Shown here: positions 1 through 7,527 of the stretch, one piece after another
Layout of the letters: each line of letters opens with the position of its first letter
How positions within the stretch are numbered: position 1 is the stretch's first letter
Origin: Myxococcota bacterium
GTDB taxonomy: Bacteria > Myxococcota > Polyangia > GCA-2747355 > JAKLHH01
Direction of reading: 5' to 3'
Assembly: GCA_022710245.1 (NCBI GenBank)
Contig: JAKLHH010000156.1
Location: 1 to 10,615 of the forward strand
Length of the DNA: 10,615 nt
Program-made: the position numbers and the translations under genes
Notes under the pieces: generated by a model
Told to the model about the DNA's origin: nothing
Database searches by the model: none
Seen by the model: only the letters and a program-made list of their open reading frames with translations

Positions 1-1
1 G

Positions 2-1096
2 ATCCGCGCCAACGCCCTGCTGCAGGCTGGCTACCACGGCCTGATCTACGAGGACGGCCGCGTGCAGTCCGACGGGCAGCTGGGCAAGAACGAGTCGAGC
101 TTCCTGCTGCGCCGCGCCGCGCTCGCGCTCTCCGGCCACGTCTTCATGAAGAAGATCACCTACCGGATCGAGCTCAACTACGGCAGCGAGGACCCGGGGC
201 CGCTCCTCGAGGGCTACGCCGAGTTCCGCGCCCACCCGGTGCTGAACCTCCGCGTGGGCAAGCAGAAGATCCCGTTTGGCCGGCAGATGCTGACCCACAG
301 CTCGCTGCTCCAGTTCGTGGACCGCAGCAGACCCACGCTGGCGTTCGCGCCCGGCTGGGACCTCGGCGCCATGCTCTACGGCCAGGTGCCGATCCGCGGC
401 GGCATCTCCTACCAGATCGGCATCTTCAACGGGGGCAGCGCGGCCGCCACGCGCAACGACAACATCGACCTCCTCTACGCCATCCGCGTCGTCTCCGAGC
501 CGCTCGGCCCGCTGGCCGAGGGCGAGGGCGACGCGGAGCGGAGCCCGCTGCGCGTCGGCGTGGGGGTCTCCTTCGCCTACAACCTGCAGCCGACCGACAT
601 CGCGCAGCGCAAGGGCGCGACGGATCCGGCGGCGATCGCCGCGCTCACCGACAAGGACGGCGACGGCAACATCGACAACGTCGCGAGCTACCTGGTCGGC
701 GTGGATCTGGCGGCGCGCTGGGCCGGGTTCGGGCTGCAGAGCGAGCTCTTCTGGCGCAAGGACGCCCCCGGCAAGATCGGCCCCGACGAGAAGCTCTGGG
801 GCACCACCTGGGGCGTCTACGCGCAGCTCTCGGGGTTCCCGATCAAGCGGCACCTGGAGGTCCCGGCGCGCTACAGCTACTGGGAGCCGGACGACTACGG
901 CACGGTGCGCGACATCTTCCGCCCGGCGAAGGTCCACGAGCTGTCGGCGGTCGTCAACCTCCTCACCTGGCGGCGCCTGCTCAAGCTGCAGCTGGAGTAC
1001 GACCACCAGTGGCAGCGCGACCTGCGCACCGCGACCAAGCAGCTCGACGGCATCAACGTCAGCCTGATCCAGCTCCAGCTGCAGGCCGCGTTCTGA
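2..1096 (+). CDS. Phosphate-selective porin (OprO/OprP-like), 5' end missing
   Basis: This is a trimeric-porin-type outer-membrane beta-barrel of the OprO/OprP family; such porins pass anions such as phosphate or polyphosphate into the periplasm. The frame is open from base 2, so the signal peptide and N-terminus lie outside the window; 364 residues are visible. Family marks seen are the early strand FLLRRAALALSG, the segment RVGKQKIPFGRQ, and further on FVDRSRPTLAFAPGWDLGAMLYG, which matches the family pattern of 'VGqfKtPFG' followed by 'fmeRs...faPgrd.G'. Amphipathic strands alternate with polar loops through to the end, and the last residue is Phe, as expected for BAM-dependent barrel insertion. 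One loop (bases 650-676) carries a DxDxDGxID calcium-type motif. Substrate specificity cannot be told from sequence. It lies 80 bases before the nuclease gene on the same strand, with no convincing terminator between them. Confidence 0.85.
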   Translation: MRANALLQAGYHGLIYEDGRVQSDGQLGKNESSFLLRRAALALSGHVFMKKITYRIELNYGSEDPGPLLEGYAEFRAHPVLNLRVGKQKIPFGRQMLTHSSLLQFVDRSRPTLAFAPGWDLGAMLYGQVPIRGGISYQIGIFNGGSAAATRNDNIDLLYAIRVVSEPLGPLAEGEGDAERSPLRVGVGVSFAYNLQPTDIAQRKGATDPAAIAALTDKDGDGNIDNVASYLVGVDLAARWAGFGLQSELFWRKDAPGKIGPDEKLWGTTWGVYAQLSGFPIKRHLEVPARYSYWEPDDYGTVRDIFRPAKVHELSAVVNLLTWRRLLKLQLEYDHQWQRDLRTATKQLDGINVSLIQLQLQAAF

Positions 1097-1176
1097 TCGC
1101 ACGCCGCTGCCGTCGCGAGCCGCGGAGGTGCCGCACCGGTCTGGCCCTCGCGCGGAGCTGACGCGACCACGACCCG

Positions 1177-2322
1177 ATGACGCGCTTCCTCCACACCGCA
1201 GACTGGCAGCTCGGGCTCGAGGCGAGACATGTCGCCAGGGCAGGGGAGGCCGTCCGCGCGGCACGCCTGGAGACGGTGGGGCGGCTGCTCGAGCTGGCGC
1301 GCCGCGAGGGCGCAGAGTTCGTCCTCGTCGCCGGTGATCTCTTCGAGGACAACCAGGTCTCGGACGAGCTCGTGCACCGGGTGCTCCGCCTGCTGCGCGA
1401 GGCCGCGCTGCCCGTGCTGCTGCTCCCCGGGAACCACGACTGCCTCGGGCCGACGAGCGTCTACCGGCGGACCGCCTTCCGCGACCTGCCGGCGCCGATC
1501 CGGCTCCTCGACGAGCCGCGCCCCTGCGAGGTGCGCCCCGGCGTCTGGGTGCTGCCGGCGCCGCTCTCGGCGCGCAGCAGCCGCGATGATCCGACTGGCC
1601 AGCTGGAGGCTCAGGAGACCCCCGAGGGGGCGCTGCGCATCGGCCTCGCGCACGGATCGCTCCGCATCGAGGGGAGCTTCCGTGAGGACGACCACCCGAT
1701 CGCGCTCGACGCCTGCCGCCGGCTGCGGCTCGACTACCTCGCGCTCGGCCACTGGCACAGCGCGCTGATCCGCGAGCGCGCGGCCTACCCGGGGACGCCG
1801 GAGCCGACCGGCTTCGCCGAGCGCGAGAGCGGCAAGGTCTTGCTGGTCGACCTGGAGCCGGGCGCCGCCCCGCGCCTCGAGCGCGCGGCGGTGGGCGGGC
1901 TCTCCTGGCAGACCTGGGAGGAGCCGCTCGACGGCGCGACCACCCTCGAGGAGCTGGCGCGCGAGCTGAAGGCGAGGGTCGCGGCGCTGCCGGCGCCGGG
2001 GCGCACGCTGCTCAGGGTGTGTCTCTCCGGCGCGCAGCCGCCGGGCGCGGCCGCTGCGCTGCGGGACCTGGAGGCGTTCCTCTCCGCCGGCCTGCTCTTC
2101 GCGGAGCTCGACGCGAGCGGCCTCAGGCTCCCCGCGGACGGAGAGCGGATGGGCCTGCTCCGCGAGGGGCACCCGCTCCTCGATCGACTCGTCGGCGCGC
2201 TTCGCCAGCCGGAGACGATCCCCGGGCTCGGGGTGGCGATCGAGGAGGGAGACCTCGAGCCGGAGGTGCTGCGGGAGGCGATGCTGATCCTCGAGGAGCT
2301 CGCCCTGGAGGTGTGGCCGTGA
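1177..2322 (+). CDS. SbcD/Mre11/YhaO-like DNA repair exonuclease
   Basis: This is the nuclease subunit of an Mre11-Rad50 (SbcCD)-type DNA end-processing complex, acting on DNA ends or hairpins in the cytoplasm with the ATPase encoded directly downstream. The 381 residues hold the metallophosphoesterase motifs in order: HTADWQ (D9), AGDLFEDN (D54), LPGNHD (N86-H87-D88), AHGS (H159) and GHWH (H192, H194). Residues from about 210 to the end form a capping or partner-binding region without clear motifs. Motif I reads D-W-Q where most members have D-x-H. The ATG at 1177 places HTADWQ at residue 6, as usual for the family. The ribosome site is weak: GGAG at 1154-1157 is too far upstream. The stop overlaps the next start (GTGA), so the two proteins are translationally coupled. 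I give no symbol because the protein resembles YhaO-type members as much as SbcD. Confidence 0.9.
   Translation: MTRFLHTADWQLGLEARHVARAGEAVRAARLETVGRLLELARREGAEFVLVAGDLFEDNQVSDELVHRVLRLLREAALPVLLLPGNHDCLGPTSVYRRTAFRDLPAPIRLLDEPRPCEVRPGVWVLPAPLSARSSRDDPTGQLEAQETPEGALRIGLAHGSLRIEGSFREDDHPIALDACRRLRLDYLALGHWHSALIRERAAYPGTPEPTGFAERESGKVLLVDLEPGAAPRLERAAVGGLSWQTWEEPLDGATTLEELARELKARVAALPAPGRTLLRVCLSGAQPPGAAAALRDLEAFLSAGLLFAELDASGLRLPADGERMGLLREGHPLLDRLVGALRQPETIPGLGVAIEEGDLEPEVLREAMLILEELALEVWP
2307..2312 (+). promoter_or_regulatory. Ribosome binding site for the ATPase gene, inside the nuclease gene
   Basis: GGAGGT lies in the last codons of the nuclease gene, six bases before the GTG at 2319. 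It decides between the in-frame GTG codons at 2313 and 2319, because only 2319 has normal spacing. Confidence 0.65.
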
Positions 2323-4967
2323 TCCTCCTCGAGCTCGGCGTCGAGGCGTTCCGCTGCTTCCGCGAGCCCTTCTCGCTGAGCCGGCTCGACCCGGGCCTCA
2401 ACCTGATCTGCGGGCCCAACGAGGCTGGCAAGTCGACGCTCTTCGCCGCGCTCGCGCACGGGCTCCTCACCAACCACCGCACCAGCGGCCGCTCCGTCGA
2501 GGAGCTGCGCCCGTGGGGCACGCAGCTCAGCCCGCGCATCTGGATGGTGGTCGAGCGGGGCGGGCAGCGCTGGCGGATCAGCAAGCGCTTCCTCGACCAG
2601 CGCTCCTGCCGGCTGGAGCGCGCCGACGGCGCCAGCCTGCAGGCCGTGGCCGAGGGCGACGCCGCGGAGGAGATGCTCCGCGACCTGCTCGGCAGCCGGC
2701 CTGGCGCGCGCGGGCCTGGCCGCCTCGCGCACTGGGCGATCGCCGAGCTCCTCTGGGTGCCGCAGGGGGGCGCGCGCGAGGTCCCCTCGGTGGGCGAGGA
2801 GCTCCGCGCCAGGCTGCGCGCCGGCGCGGGGGGGATCGCCCTGTCCGGGCGTGAGACCGACCTCCTGCGCCGCCTGGAGGCTCGCCACGCGGCGGTCTTC
2901 CAGGAGAAGCGCGGCGCGGTGAGGGCGGGGAGCGAGCTCGCCAAGCAGCGGCGCGGCGTGGAGGAGCTGGCGGCCGAGCTGGCGCGCACCGAGGCGCAGC
3001 GCGGCCTCGTCGACCAGTCCTCCGCGGAGCTGGGCCGCGTCCTCGAGCAGGAGGCGGCGCTCGCGGCCCGCCAGCAAGAGCTGCAGCGCGCGCAGCAGGA
3101 CCTCGAGGCGCGCTCGGCGCAGCTCCGCCACTACCACGAGGCGCTGGACCGCGCCCAGGGCGAGGTCACCCGCGCGCGCAGCGCCTTCGAGACCGCGGAC
3201 ATCTTTCGCGAGCGCCTGGGAGCGCTGCAGCGTCGGATGCGCGAGCAGGACGTGGTGGTCGAGACGCTCGGGCGGCGGCAGACCCAGCTCGAGCGCGAGC
3301 TGGACCAGGTCCTGCTCCGGTACGCCACCGGGCGCGAGCGGGTCGCGGGCGCGAGGCGAGAGGTGGGCGAGCTCGAGCGCCGCATCGAGTGGGATCGCGT
3401 GCGCGAGGACCTGGAGCGACTCGAGGAGCGCGAGGCGCAGCTCGCCGAGCTGGAGCGGCGCCAGGTCGAGCTCCTCGAGGCCGAGGTGGTCGGCGCCCCG
3501 ACCGAGGACGAGCTGGCCGCCGCGGAGCGCGCCTGGGAGGCCCGGCTGCAGGCGCGCGTCGCGGGGGCGGTGCGGCTCCGGGTGGAGGCCGAGCGGGAGC
3601 TCGCGCTGGAGTCCGAGGGCGTCGCGGCGACCCTCGCGCCGGGGGGCGTCCACGTGCAGGACGGCGTGGGGCGCCTCAGCGTGCGCCTCCCCGGGGTGGG
3701 ACGGATCACCGTCGAGCTGCCGGGCTTCGACCTGGAGGAGGCAGCGCGGGCCGAGGCCGCCTGGCAGGAGGTGCTCGTCCGCCACGAGGTGAGCGAGCTC
3801 GCCGAGCTCCGCGAGCGGCGCCAGGCCGCCGAGCGCCGCCGCGAGCTCCTCGACCGGCTCGAGGCCGAGGCGGCGCGGCTGCGCAAGCCGGGCGAGAGCG
3901 CGGCGGACCTGCAGGCCGCCAAGGCCAGCCTCACCACGCGCGCCGCGACCCTCGCGCGGGCGCTCGCGCAGGGCGCCGCCTCGCCGCAGGGCGCCGAGCT
4001 GCGGGCGGCGCAGGACGAGGCGCGGGCCGGCCTCGAGCGCTCGCTGGCCGAGCTCCAGGAGAGCCAGGCCGCGCTCGAGGACCTCCGTCGCCAGGGGGGC
4101 GAGCTGGCCGTGGTGCGCCAGGGCGCCGAGGTGGCCCGCCGGACGGCGCAGGTGGAGCTCGACGAGATCGTCTCGCGCTATGGCTCGCCCGAGGGGCTGC
4201 TCACGCGCTGGCGCGAGGCGCGGCAGCAGTTCGACCTCGCCGTCGATCGCCTGACCGAGCTGCGCGGCGCCGTGCCCTCCGACGTGGAGGTGATCGAGGG
4301 CGAGCTCGGGCGCACCGGCCGCGAGCTGGAGGAGCTGGCGAGCCGGCTCCGCGAGCTCCGCGACCGCGAGGTGAGCTGCCGCACGCGGCTCGAGGACGCG
4401 AGGGGGGCAGGGCTCTACGACGAGCTCGTGCGGCAGCGCGAGGCGCTCGCGCGAGCCGAGCGGGAGCTGCGTCGCGGCGAGCGCCGCGCCCGGGCCACCC
4501 GGCTGCTCCTGTCGCTCGCGCGTCACGTGCACCGGGACCTCTCCTCGGGGCTCGCGGCGCCCCTGGCGGCGGAGCTCGGCGTCGCGCTGGAGCGTGTCAG
4601 CGCTCGCAGCGGGCGCGAGGTCCGGCTGGGAGAGGATCTGGCGCTGCAGGGGCTGCGGCTCCAGGATGCCTTCAACGCCGGTGACGGCGTCCGGCTGGAG
4701 CCGGAGCTCGACGCGCTGTCGGGCGGGACCCTCGAGCAGCTGGGGCTCCTCTACCGGCTCGCCCTCGGCCGGATGCTGGCCGGCAGCGGCCGCCTCGCGG
4801 TGGTGCTCGACGACCCGCTGGGCGAGACCGACGCGGCGAGGCAAGCGCGGCTGCTCGAGCTCCTCGACAAGGAGGCGGAGCGGCTGCAGATCCTCATCCT
4901 CACCTGCCACCCCGAGCGCTACGCGCGGCTCACGCGGGCGAAGGTCTTCGAGCTGCCGCGCGGCTGA
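2319..4967 (+). CDS. SbcC/Rad50/YhaN-like AAA ATPase, no zinc hook
   Basis: This is the SMC-like ATPase partner of the upstream nuclease. It is expected to bind DNA ends and drive nuclease activity through ATP-dependent opening and closing. The GTG at 2319 gives 882 residues starting MILLELGVEAFRCF, the usual beta-strand opening of the family. Walker A is GPNEAGKST (32-40), the Q-loop Gln lies in WVPQG (Q149), the ABC signature is LSGGT (800-804), and Walker B is LAVVLDD (826-832) followed by PLGETD. The second Asp stands where Rad50 has catalytic Glu, as is common in YhaN-type proteins. Two long Glu/Arg/Leu-rich coiled-coil arms (about 200-425 and 485-720) flank a Gly/Val-rich, beta-like segment at about 431-475. 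There are only five Cys in the whole protein and no CxxC, so the Rad50 zinc hook is absent. The gene overlaps the nuclease stop by four bases. Confidence 0.9.
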   Translation: MILLELGVEAFRCFREPFSLSRLDPGLNLICGPNEAGKSTLFAALAHGLLTNHRTSGRSVEELRPWGTQLSPRIWMVVERGGQRWRISKRFLDQRSCRLERADGASLQAVAEGDAAEEMLRDLLGSRPGARGPGRLAHWAIAELLWVPQGGAREVPSVGEELRARLRAGAGGIALSGRETDLLRRLEARHAAVFQEKRGAVRAGSELAKQRRGVEELAAELARTEAQRGLVDQSSAELGRVLEQEAALAARQQELQRAQQDLEARSAQLRHYHEALDRAQGEVTRARSAFETADIFRERLGALQRRMREQDVVVETLGRRQTQLERELDQVLLRYATGRERVAGARREVGELERRIEWDRVREDLERLEEREAQLAELERRQVELLEAEVVGAPTEDELAAAERAWEARLQARVAGAVRLRVEAERELALESEGVAATLAPGGVHVQDGVGRLSVRLPGVGRITVELPGFDLEEAARAEAAWQEVLVRHEVSELAELRERRQAAERRRELLDRLEAEAARLRKPGESAADLQAAKASLTTRAATLARALAQGAASPQGAELRAAQDEARAGLERSLAELQESQAALEDLRRQGGELAVVRQGAEVARRTAQVELDEIVSRYGSPEGLLTRWREARQQFDLAVDRLTELRGAVPSDVEVIEGELGRTGRELEELASRLRELRDREVSCRTRLEDARGAGLYDELVRQREALARAERELRRGERRARATRLLLSLARHVHRDLSSGLAAPLAAELGVALERVSARSGREVRLGEDLALQGLRLQDAFNAGDGVRLEPELDALSGGTLEQLGLLYRLALGRMLAGSGRLAVVLDDPLGETDAARQARLLELLDKEAERLQILILTCHPERYARLTRAKVFELPRG

Positions 4968-5283
4968 GCGGCACGAACAGCTGGAGCATCGCAGACGAAG
5001 TTCGCCGTGTCCGTCTCCGTCCCGGCGCGGCTCTTCGTGGCAGCGCTCTGGCGGCTGCAGCAGCAGCCCGCCGTCACCTGACACCCATGCCTGACGCTCG
5101 CCTGTTTCGGCGCCTCCAGTGGAATATACTGGAGAGAATATATTCAGTGGAATCTAGTGAAATCTCCCAAGGCGCCCCCCAAGCCAATATATTCAGTGGA
5201 AAGCGCGGGCTCGACCTGCGTCGGGAGGAGCAAGGGTCGGGGCTTCGTGCGGGGGAGGAGAAGGGGGGCTCGGCGGGTCGAGG
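4968..5283. other. Intergenic region between convergent genes
   Basis: This 316-base stretch lies between the 3' ends of the ATPase gene (+) and the HEAT gene (-), so promoters for either are not expected here. An imperfect GC hairpin sits at 5050-5072 (arms GGCGGCTGC and GCAGCCCGCC with a one-base bulge), but no T-run follows it, so a terminator is not convincing. The middle holds the AT-rich repeat patch described separately, and 5205-5283 is G-rich on the + strand with nothing recognisable. A 71-codon frame starting at 5087 lacks a ribosome site and family resemblance, so I do not call it a gene. Confidence 0.6.
5114..5204. repeat. AT-rich cluster of short direct and inverted repeats
   Basis: AATATATTCAGTGGA occurs twice exactly, at 5137-5151 and 5186-5200. 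The core AGTGGAA recurs at 5118 and 5146, a one-mismatch copy (AGTGAAA) lies at 5156, and another exact copy lies at 5196. The copies at 5146-5155 and 5156-5165 form a tandem pair of 10-mers differing at one base. At 5114-5134, CTCCAGT and ACTGGAG form a 7-base inverted repeat around GGAATAT. The base composition is sharply different from the surrounding DNA. It may be a protein-binding site cluster, a remnant of inserted DNA or part of a transcription end region; the sequence does not say which. Confidence 0.6.
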
Positions 5284-6711
5284 CTACTTCGTGCGCTTGT
5301 AGAGCCACGCGGCCGCCGCGATCGCCACCGTCGGGTCGGTGTCCGCGATGGCGGTCAGCGCCAGGCCGCGGTCGCGCCCGATCCCGAGCGCGAGCCGGAG
5401 CGCGGAGAGGCGCGTCTCCGCCGTGGGCGCGCGGCTCACCAGCCCGCTCAGGGTCGGCACCCCGTCGCCCTCACCGGAGAGCGCGAGGATCTCCGCGGCG
5501 CGCTCGCAGAGCTCGGCGCGCTGCGCGTCTGGCTTGCCTGGACAGGCGAGCTGCTTGATCGAGGTCGCGACGCGGATCGCCTGCTCGCGCTGACCGTGCG
5601 CCAGCACCGCGCGAGCCGCGGTCAGGCGCACCCGCGGCTCGGGATCCCTGAGCGCCTTCTCGAGCAGCTGCGGCGCCACGGTGTCCTTCAGCGAGCTGGC
5701 CGCGTTGCAGGCCGCCGCGCGGACCGGCCAGCGGCGGTCCACCAGCCCCTTGGCGATGGCGTTCAACGCGGGCTGCACCTCGCCGAGCTTGGCCAGGCGC
5801 AGCGAGGCGCGCAGCGCCGCCGGCACGTCGTCCCCGCCCGCGATCTCGCGCAGGCCCGCCGCGGCCTCGCCGTCCTGCAGATCGGCGAGCGCGACCACGA
5901 CCGCGAGCCGGACGCCCAGGTGCGGGTCGCTGATCAGCTGCCGCAGGCGCACCGCCGCGCCCTTGTCGCCGAGCCGGGCCGCGGACGAGACCGCCTCGCT
6001 CCTCACCGACGCGTCCGCGTCGCCGAGGAGGGTCAGCACCGCCGCCAGCGCCTCCGCCTTCTTCTTGCGTAGCCCGCCGAGCGCCGCCGCAGCCGCGGCG
6101 CGCACGCCGGCGTCGGAGTCACGCGCGAAGCGCGCGAAGGAGGTGAGCGCCGCGTGCCCCGCGATGCGCCCGAGCTCGCGCACCGCCACGGCGCGCGCGC
6201 GGGGCTGTGGCGCCGCGAGCTGCTGCTCGAGGACCTCGACGCCCTGTCGCGTCTGGGACAGGGCCACCGCGGCCCAGGTGCGGACCAGGGGATCGGGGTC
6301 GTTCAGCCGGTCGGTCATCGCGGACTCGAGCTCCGGCGCGTCCGTGTCACGGGCCGCGTGCAGGGCCACGAGCCTCACCTCGGGCGTGCGGCTCTCCAGG
6401 CTCTCCTCGAGGACGCCGAGCGCGAGCTCCTGGAGCAGGCTCGTGTCCTCACCGCGGCTGCGGGCGTGCTCGCGGTAGGCGTCGACGGCCTGGCCGCGGA
6501 GCCCCCTGGCGAGGTGCACGCGCAGGCGGAGGCGCCAGAGCGCCTGGCTGCCCGGGTCCCTGGCCAGGGCGTTGAGGACGCGCGCCTGGGCGGCGGCGTA
6601 GTCGCGTCGCTCGAGGAGCGCCTGGACCTCCAGCGCCGCGGCCGGCGGCCGGCAGCCGCCGAGCGCGGTCAGGACGAGGAGCGCGGCGGGGATCATCGAG
6701 GTGCGTGGCAT
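5284..6711 (-). CDS. HEAT-repeat lipoprotein
   Basis: This is a predicted outer-membrane or periplasm-facing lipoprotein of 475 residues, probably a protein-interaction scaffold; no enzymatic domain is visible. The N-terminus MPRTSMIPAALLVLTALGGC is a short Sec signal with a lipobox ending at C20. Residues about 27-90 look like TPR helices (RRDYAAAQARVLNALARDPG, then an A/L/R-rich helix pair). From about 105 to 465 the chain is a series of eight or nine HEAT-like helical pairs with the typical 'DpdplVRtwAavAL' pattern, for example DPDPLVRTWAAVAL, DSDAGVRAAAAAAL, DADASVRSEAVSSAARLG and DPEPRVRLTAARAVL. Two Cys near the C-terminus (QLACPGK and AELCERA) could form a disulfide. I chose the ATG at 6711 because AAGGAAGAGG sits just upstream (6724-6715); the alternative M6 lacks this. 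A good promoter lies immediately upstream. The binding partner is unknown. Confidence 0.85.
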   Translation of the reverse strand: MPRTSMIPAALLVLTALGGCRPPAAALEVQALLERRDYAAAQARVLNALARDPGSQALWRLRLRVHLARGLRGQAVDAYREHARSRGEDTSLLQELALGVLEESLESRTPEVRLVALHAARDTDAPELESAMTDRLNDPDPLVRTWAAVALSQTRQGVEVLEQQLAAPQPRARAVAVRELGRIAGHAALTSFARFARDSDAGVRAAAAAALGGLRKKKAEALAAVLTLLGDADASVRSEAVSSAARLGDKGAAVRLRQLISDPHLGVRLAVVVALADLQDGEAAAGLREIAGGDDVPAALRASLRLAKLGEVQPALNAIAKGLVDRRWPVRAAACNAASSLKDTVAPQLLEKALRDPEPRVRLTAARAVLAHGQREQAIRVATSIKQLACPGKPDAQRAELCERAAEILALSGEGDGVPTLSGLVSRAPTAETRLSALRLALGIGRDRGLALTAIADTDPTVAIAAAAWLYKRTK

Positions 6712-6737
6712 CGGCCTCTTCCTTGTGACGTGCTGCG

Positions 6738-6767
6738 AGTATAACTCCCGGCCGGGGGGTCTGTTAC
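6738..6767 (-). promoter_or_regulatory. Sigma-70-like promoter of the HEAT lipoprotein gene
   Basis: Read on the minus strand, GTAACA (6767-6762) and TATACT (6743-6738) are separated by 18 bases; they match the -35 and -10 consensus at four and five of six positions. Transcription would start near 6731, giving a leader of about 20 bases that contains the purine-rich ribosome site. The spacer contains the palindrome CCCGGCCGGG (6747-6756). This suggests the HEAT gene can be expressed independently of the upstream gene ending at 6795. Confidence 0.5.
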
Positions 6768-6794
6768 AGCGGGGCGGCGCGAGGGAAGGCTGGA

Positions 6795-7397
6795 TCAGGG
6801 GCGAGGGGCGAAGCCGAGGAGGAGCTCGCCAGCGAGGTAGCGAGCGCCTGGCGGATCGCTTTGCTGGATCACCCGCAGGTAGGTGTTCACCACGCGGCCG
6901 TCGCCGGCTCGCCGCCGCGCCGGATGGCGCAGGTCGAGGACGCCGAGGGCGACCCGGGCGCTCTCGCCGCGCAGGTGGACGAACTCCACGCGCGAGTCGC
7001 TGACCGCGACCACCACGCCAACCTCCCCGGTCGCGCCGGGGCGGGTCGCGGTGAAGAGCGCGAGGTCCAGGAGCTGCGGCCGCTCGCGGCTGGCCGCCGG
7101 GAGCGAGTCACCCTCGCGCCACCTCTCGCCGAGGCAGGTGGACAGCAGGCGCGCCGTGGCGGCCGGCCGGCTGCCAGGGAGGAGCCGTCCGACCAGCGCC
7201 CGGCAGCGCGTCGGGCCCCGGGGCGCCGGGCGGGTGCGAGGCGTCGGGGCTGGCTCGGGGAGGGGCGCTGCCTCGGGATCGATCATCGCCTGGCGGTAGC
7301 GGTAGCCCGGACCGTCGGCGGCGGCCTGACCGGCGCAGGCCGGGCAGGCGAGGGCGAGGGCCAGGGAGAGCGGCACGATGGCGAGCGAGGGCTGCAC
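6795..7397 (-). CDS. Exported NlpC/P60 (CHAP-like) domain protein, probably inactive
   Basis: This 200-residue protein starts at the GTG at 7397 and opens with an export signal (MQPSLAIVPLSLALALACPACAG). A Pro/Arg-rich linker follows (about 40-62), then a compact domain. The C-terminal half, from LLDLALF through GEVGVVVAVSDSRVEFVHL to LDLRHPARRR, VVNTYLRV and LAGELLLGF, follows the pattern I recall for small myxobacterial NlpC/P60- or CHAP-type cell-wall amidases ('GDLvfF...tHVGVVe...vhFvH...NlrhP.rrr...VlNdYLR...LtGELfagFG'). The catalytic DCSG is not present, and the histidine of 'HVGVV' is Glu (E125), so catalysis is unlikely. The open frame extends upstream to 7571, but that part precedes the signal peptide and overlaps the divergent gene. 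The start is uncertain, with no clear ribosome site. It is on the same strand as the HEAT gene, with an 83-base gap. Confidence 0.6.
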   Translation of the reverse strand: MQPSLAIVPLSLALALACPACAGQAAADGPGYRYRQAMIDPEAAPLPEPAPTPRTRPAPRGPTRCRALVGRLLPGSRPAATARLLSTCLGERWREGDSLPAASRERPQLLDLALFTATRPGATGEVGVVVAVSDSRVEFVHLRGESARVALGVLDLRHPARRRAGDGRVVNTYLRVIQQSDPPGARYLAGELLLGFAPRP

Positions 7398-7527
7398 CGG
7401 TCCATTGTGCGGGCGGTCCGCGGGCGGGGCCACTTTTCGAGCGACTTCCCGCAGGCGCGCCAGGCAGGGGATGATATAGATCGGACTGTCCCGTCGAAGC
7501 GGCGGGGGAGCGACGATTCGAGCCGTC
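7398..7527. promoter_or_regulatory. Divergent intergenic region, possible promoters
   Basis: These 130 bases separate the starts of two divergent genes and must contain signals for at least one of them. The only AT-rich element is TGATATAGAT at 7472-7481, which on the + strand resembles an extended -10 (TG then TATAGA) for the gene at 7528. I found no good -35 at normal distance on either strand. A G-rich run (GGGGGAG, 7504-7510) is the nearest ribosome-site-like sequence for the + gene but lies 17 bases from its ATG. Confidence 0.3.

Noticed and set aside
895..2172. 425-codon open frame on the minus strand
   Set aside because: It is antisense to the porin end and the nuclease gene, with Arg/Ala/Glu-rich text and no family signal.
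5050..5072. Rho-independent terminator of the ATPase gene
   Set aside because: The hairpin has a bulge and is not followed by a T-run.
1785..5084. 1,099-codon open frame on the minus strand
   Set aside because: It runs antisense to the nuclease and ATPase genes, which have full family motifs. The translation is Leu/Ala/Arg/Glu low-complexity text, typical of antisense frames in GC-rich DNA.
5087..5302. 71-codon plus strand gene
   Set aside because: No ribosome site, no recognisable family, it runs through the repeat patch and it overlaps the end of the HEAT gene antisense.
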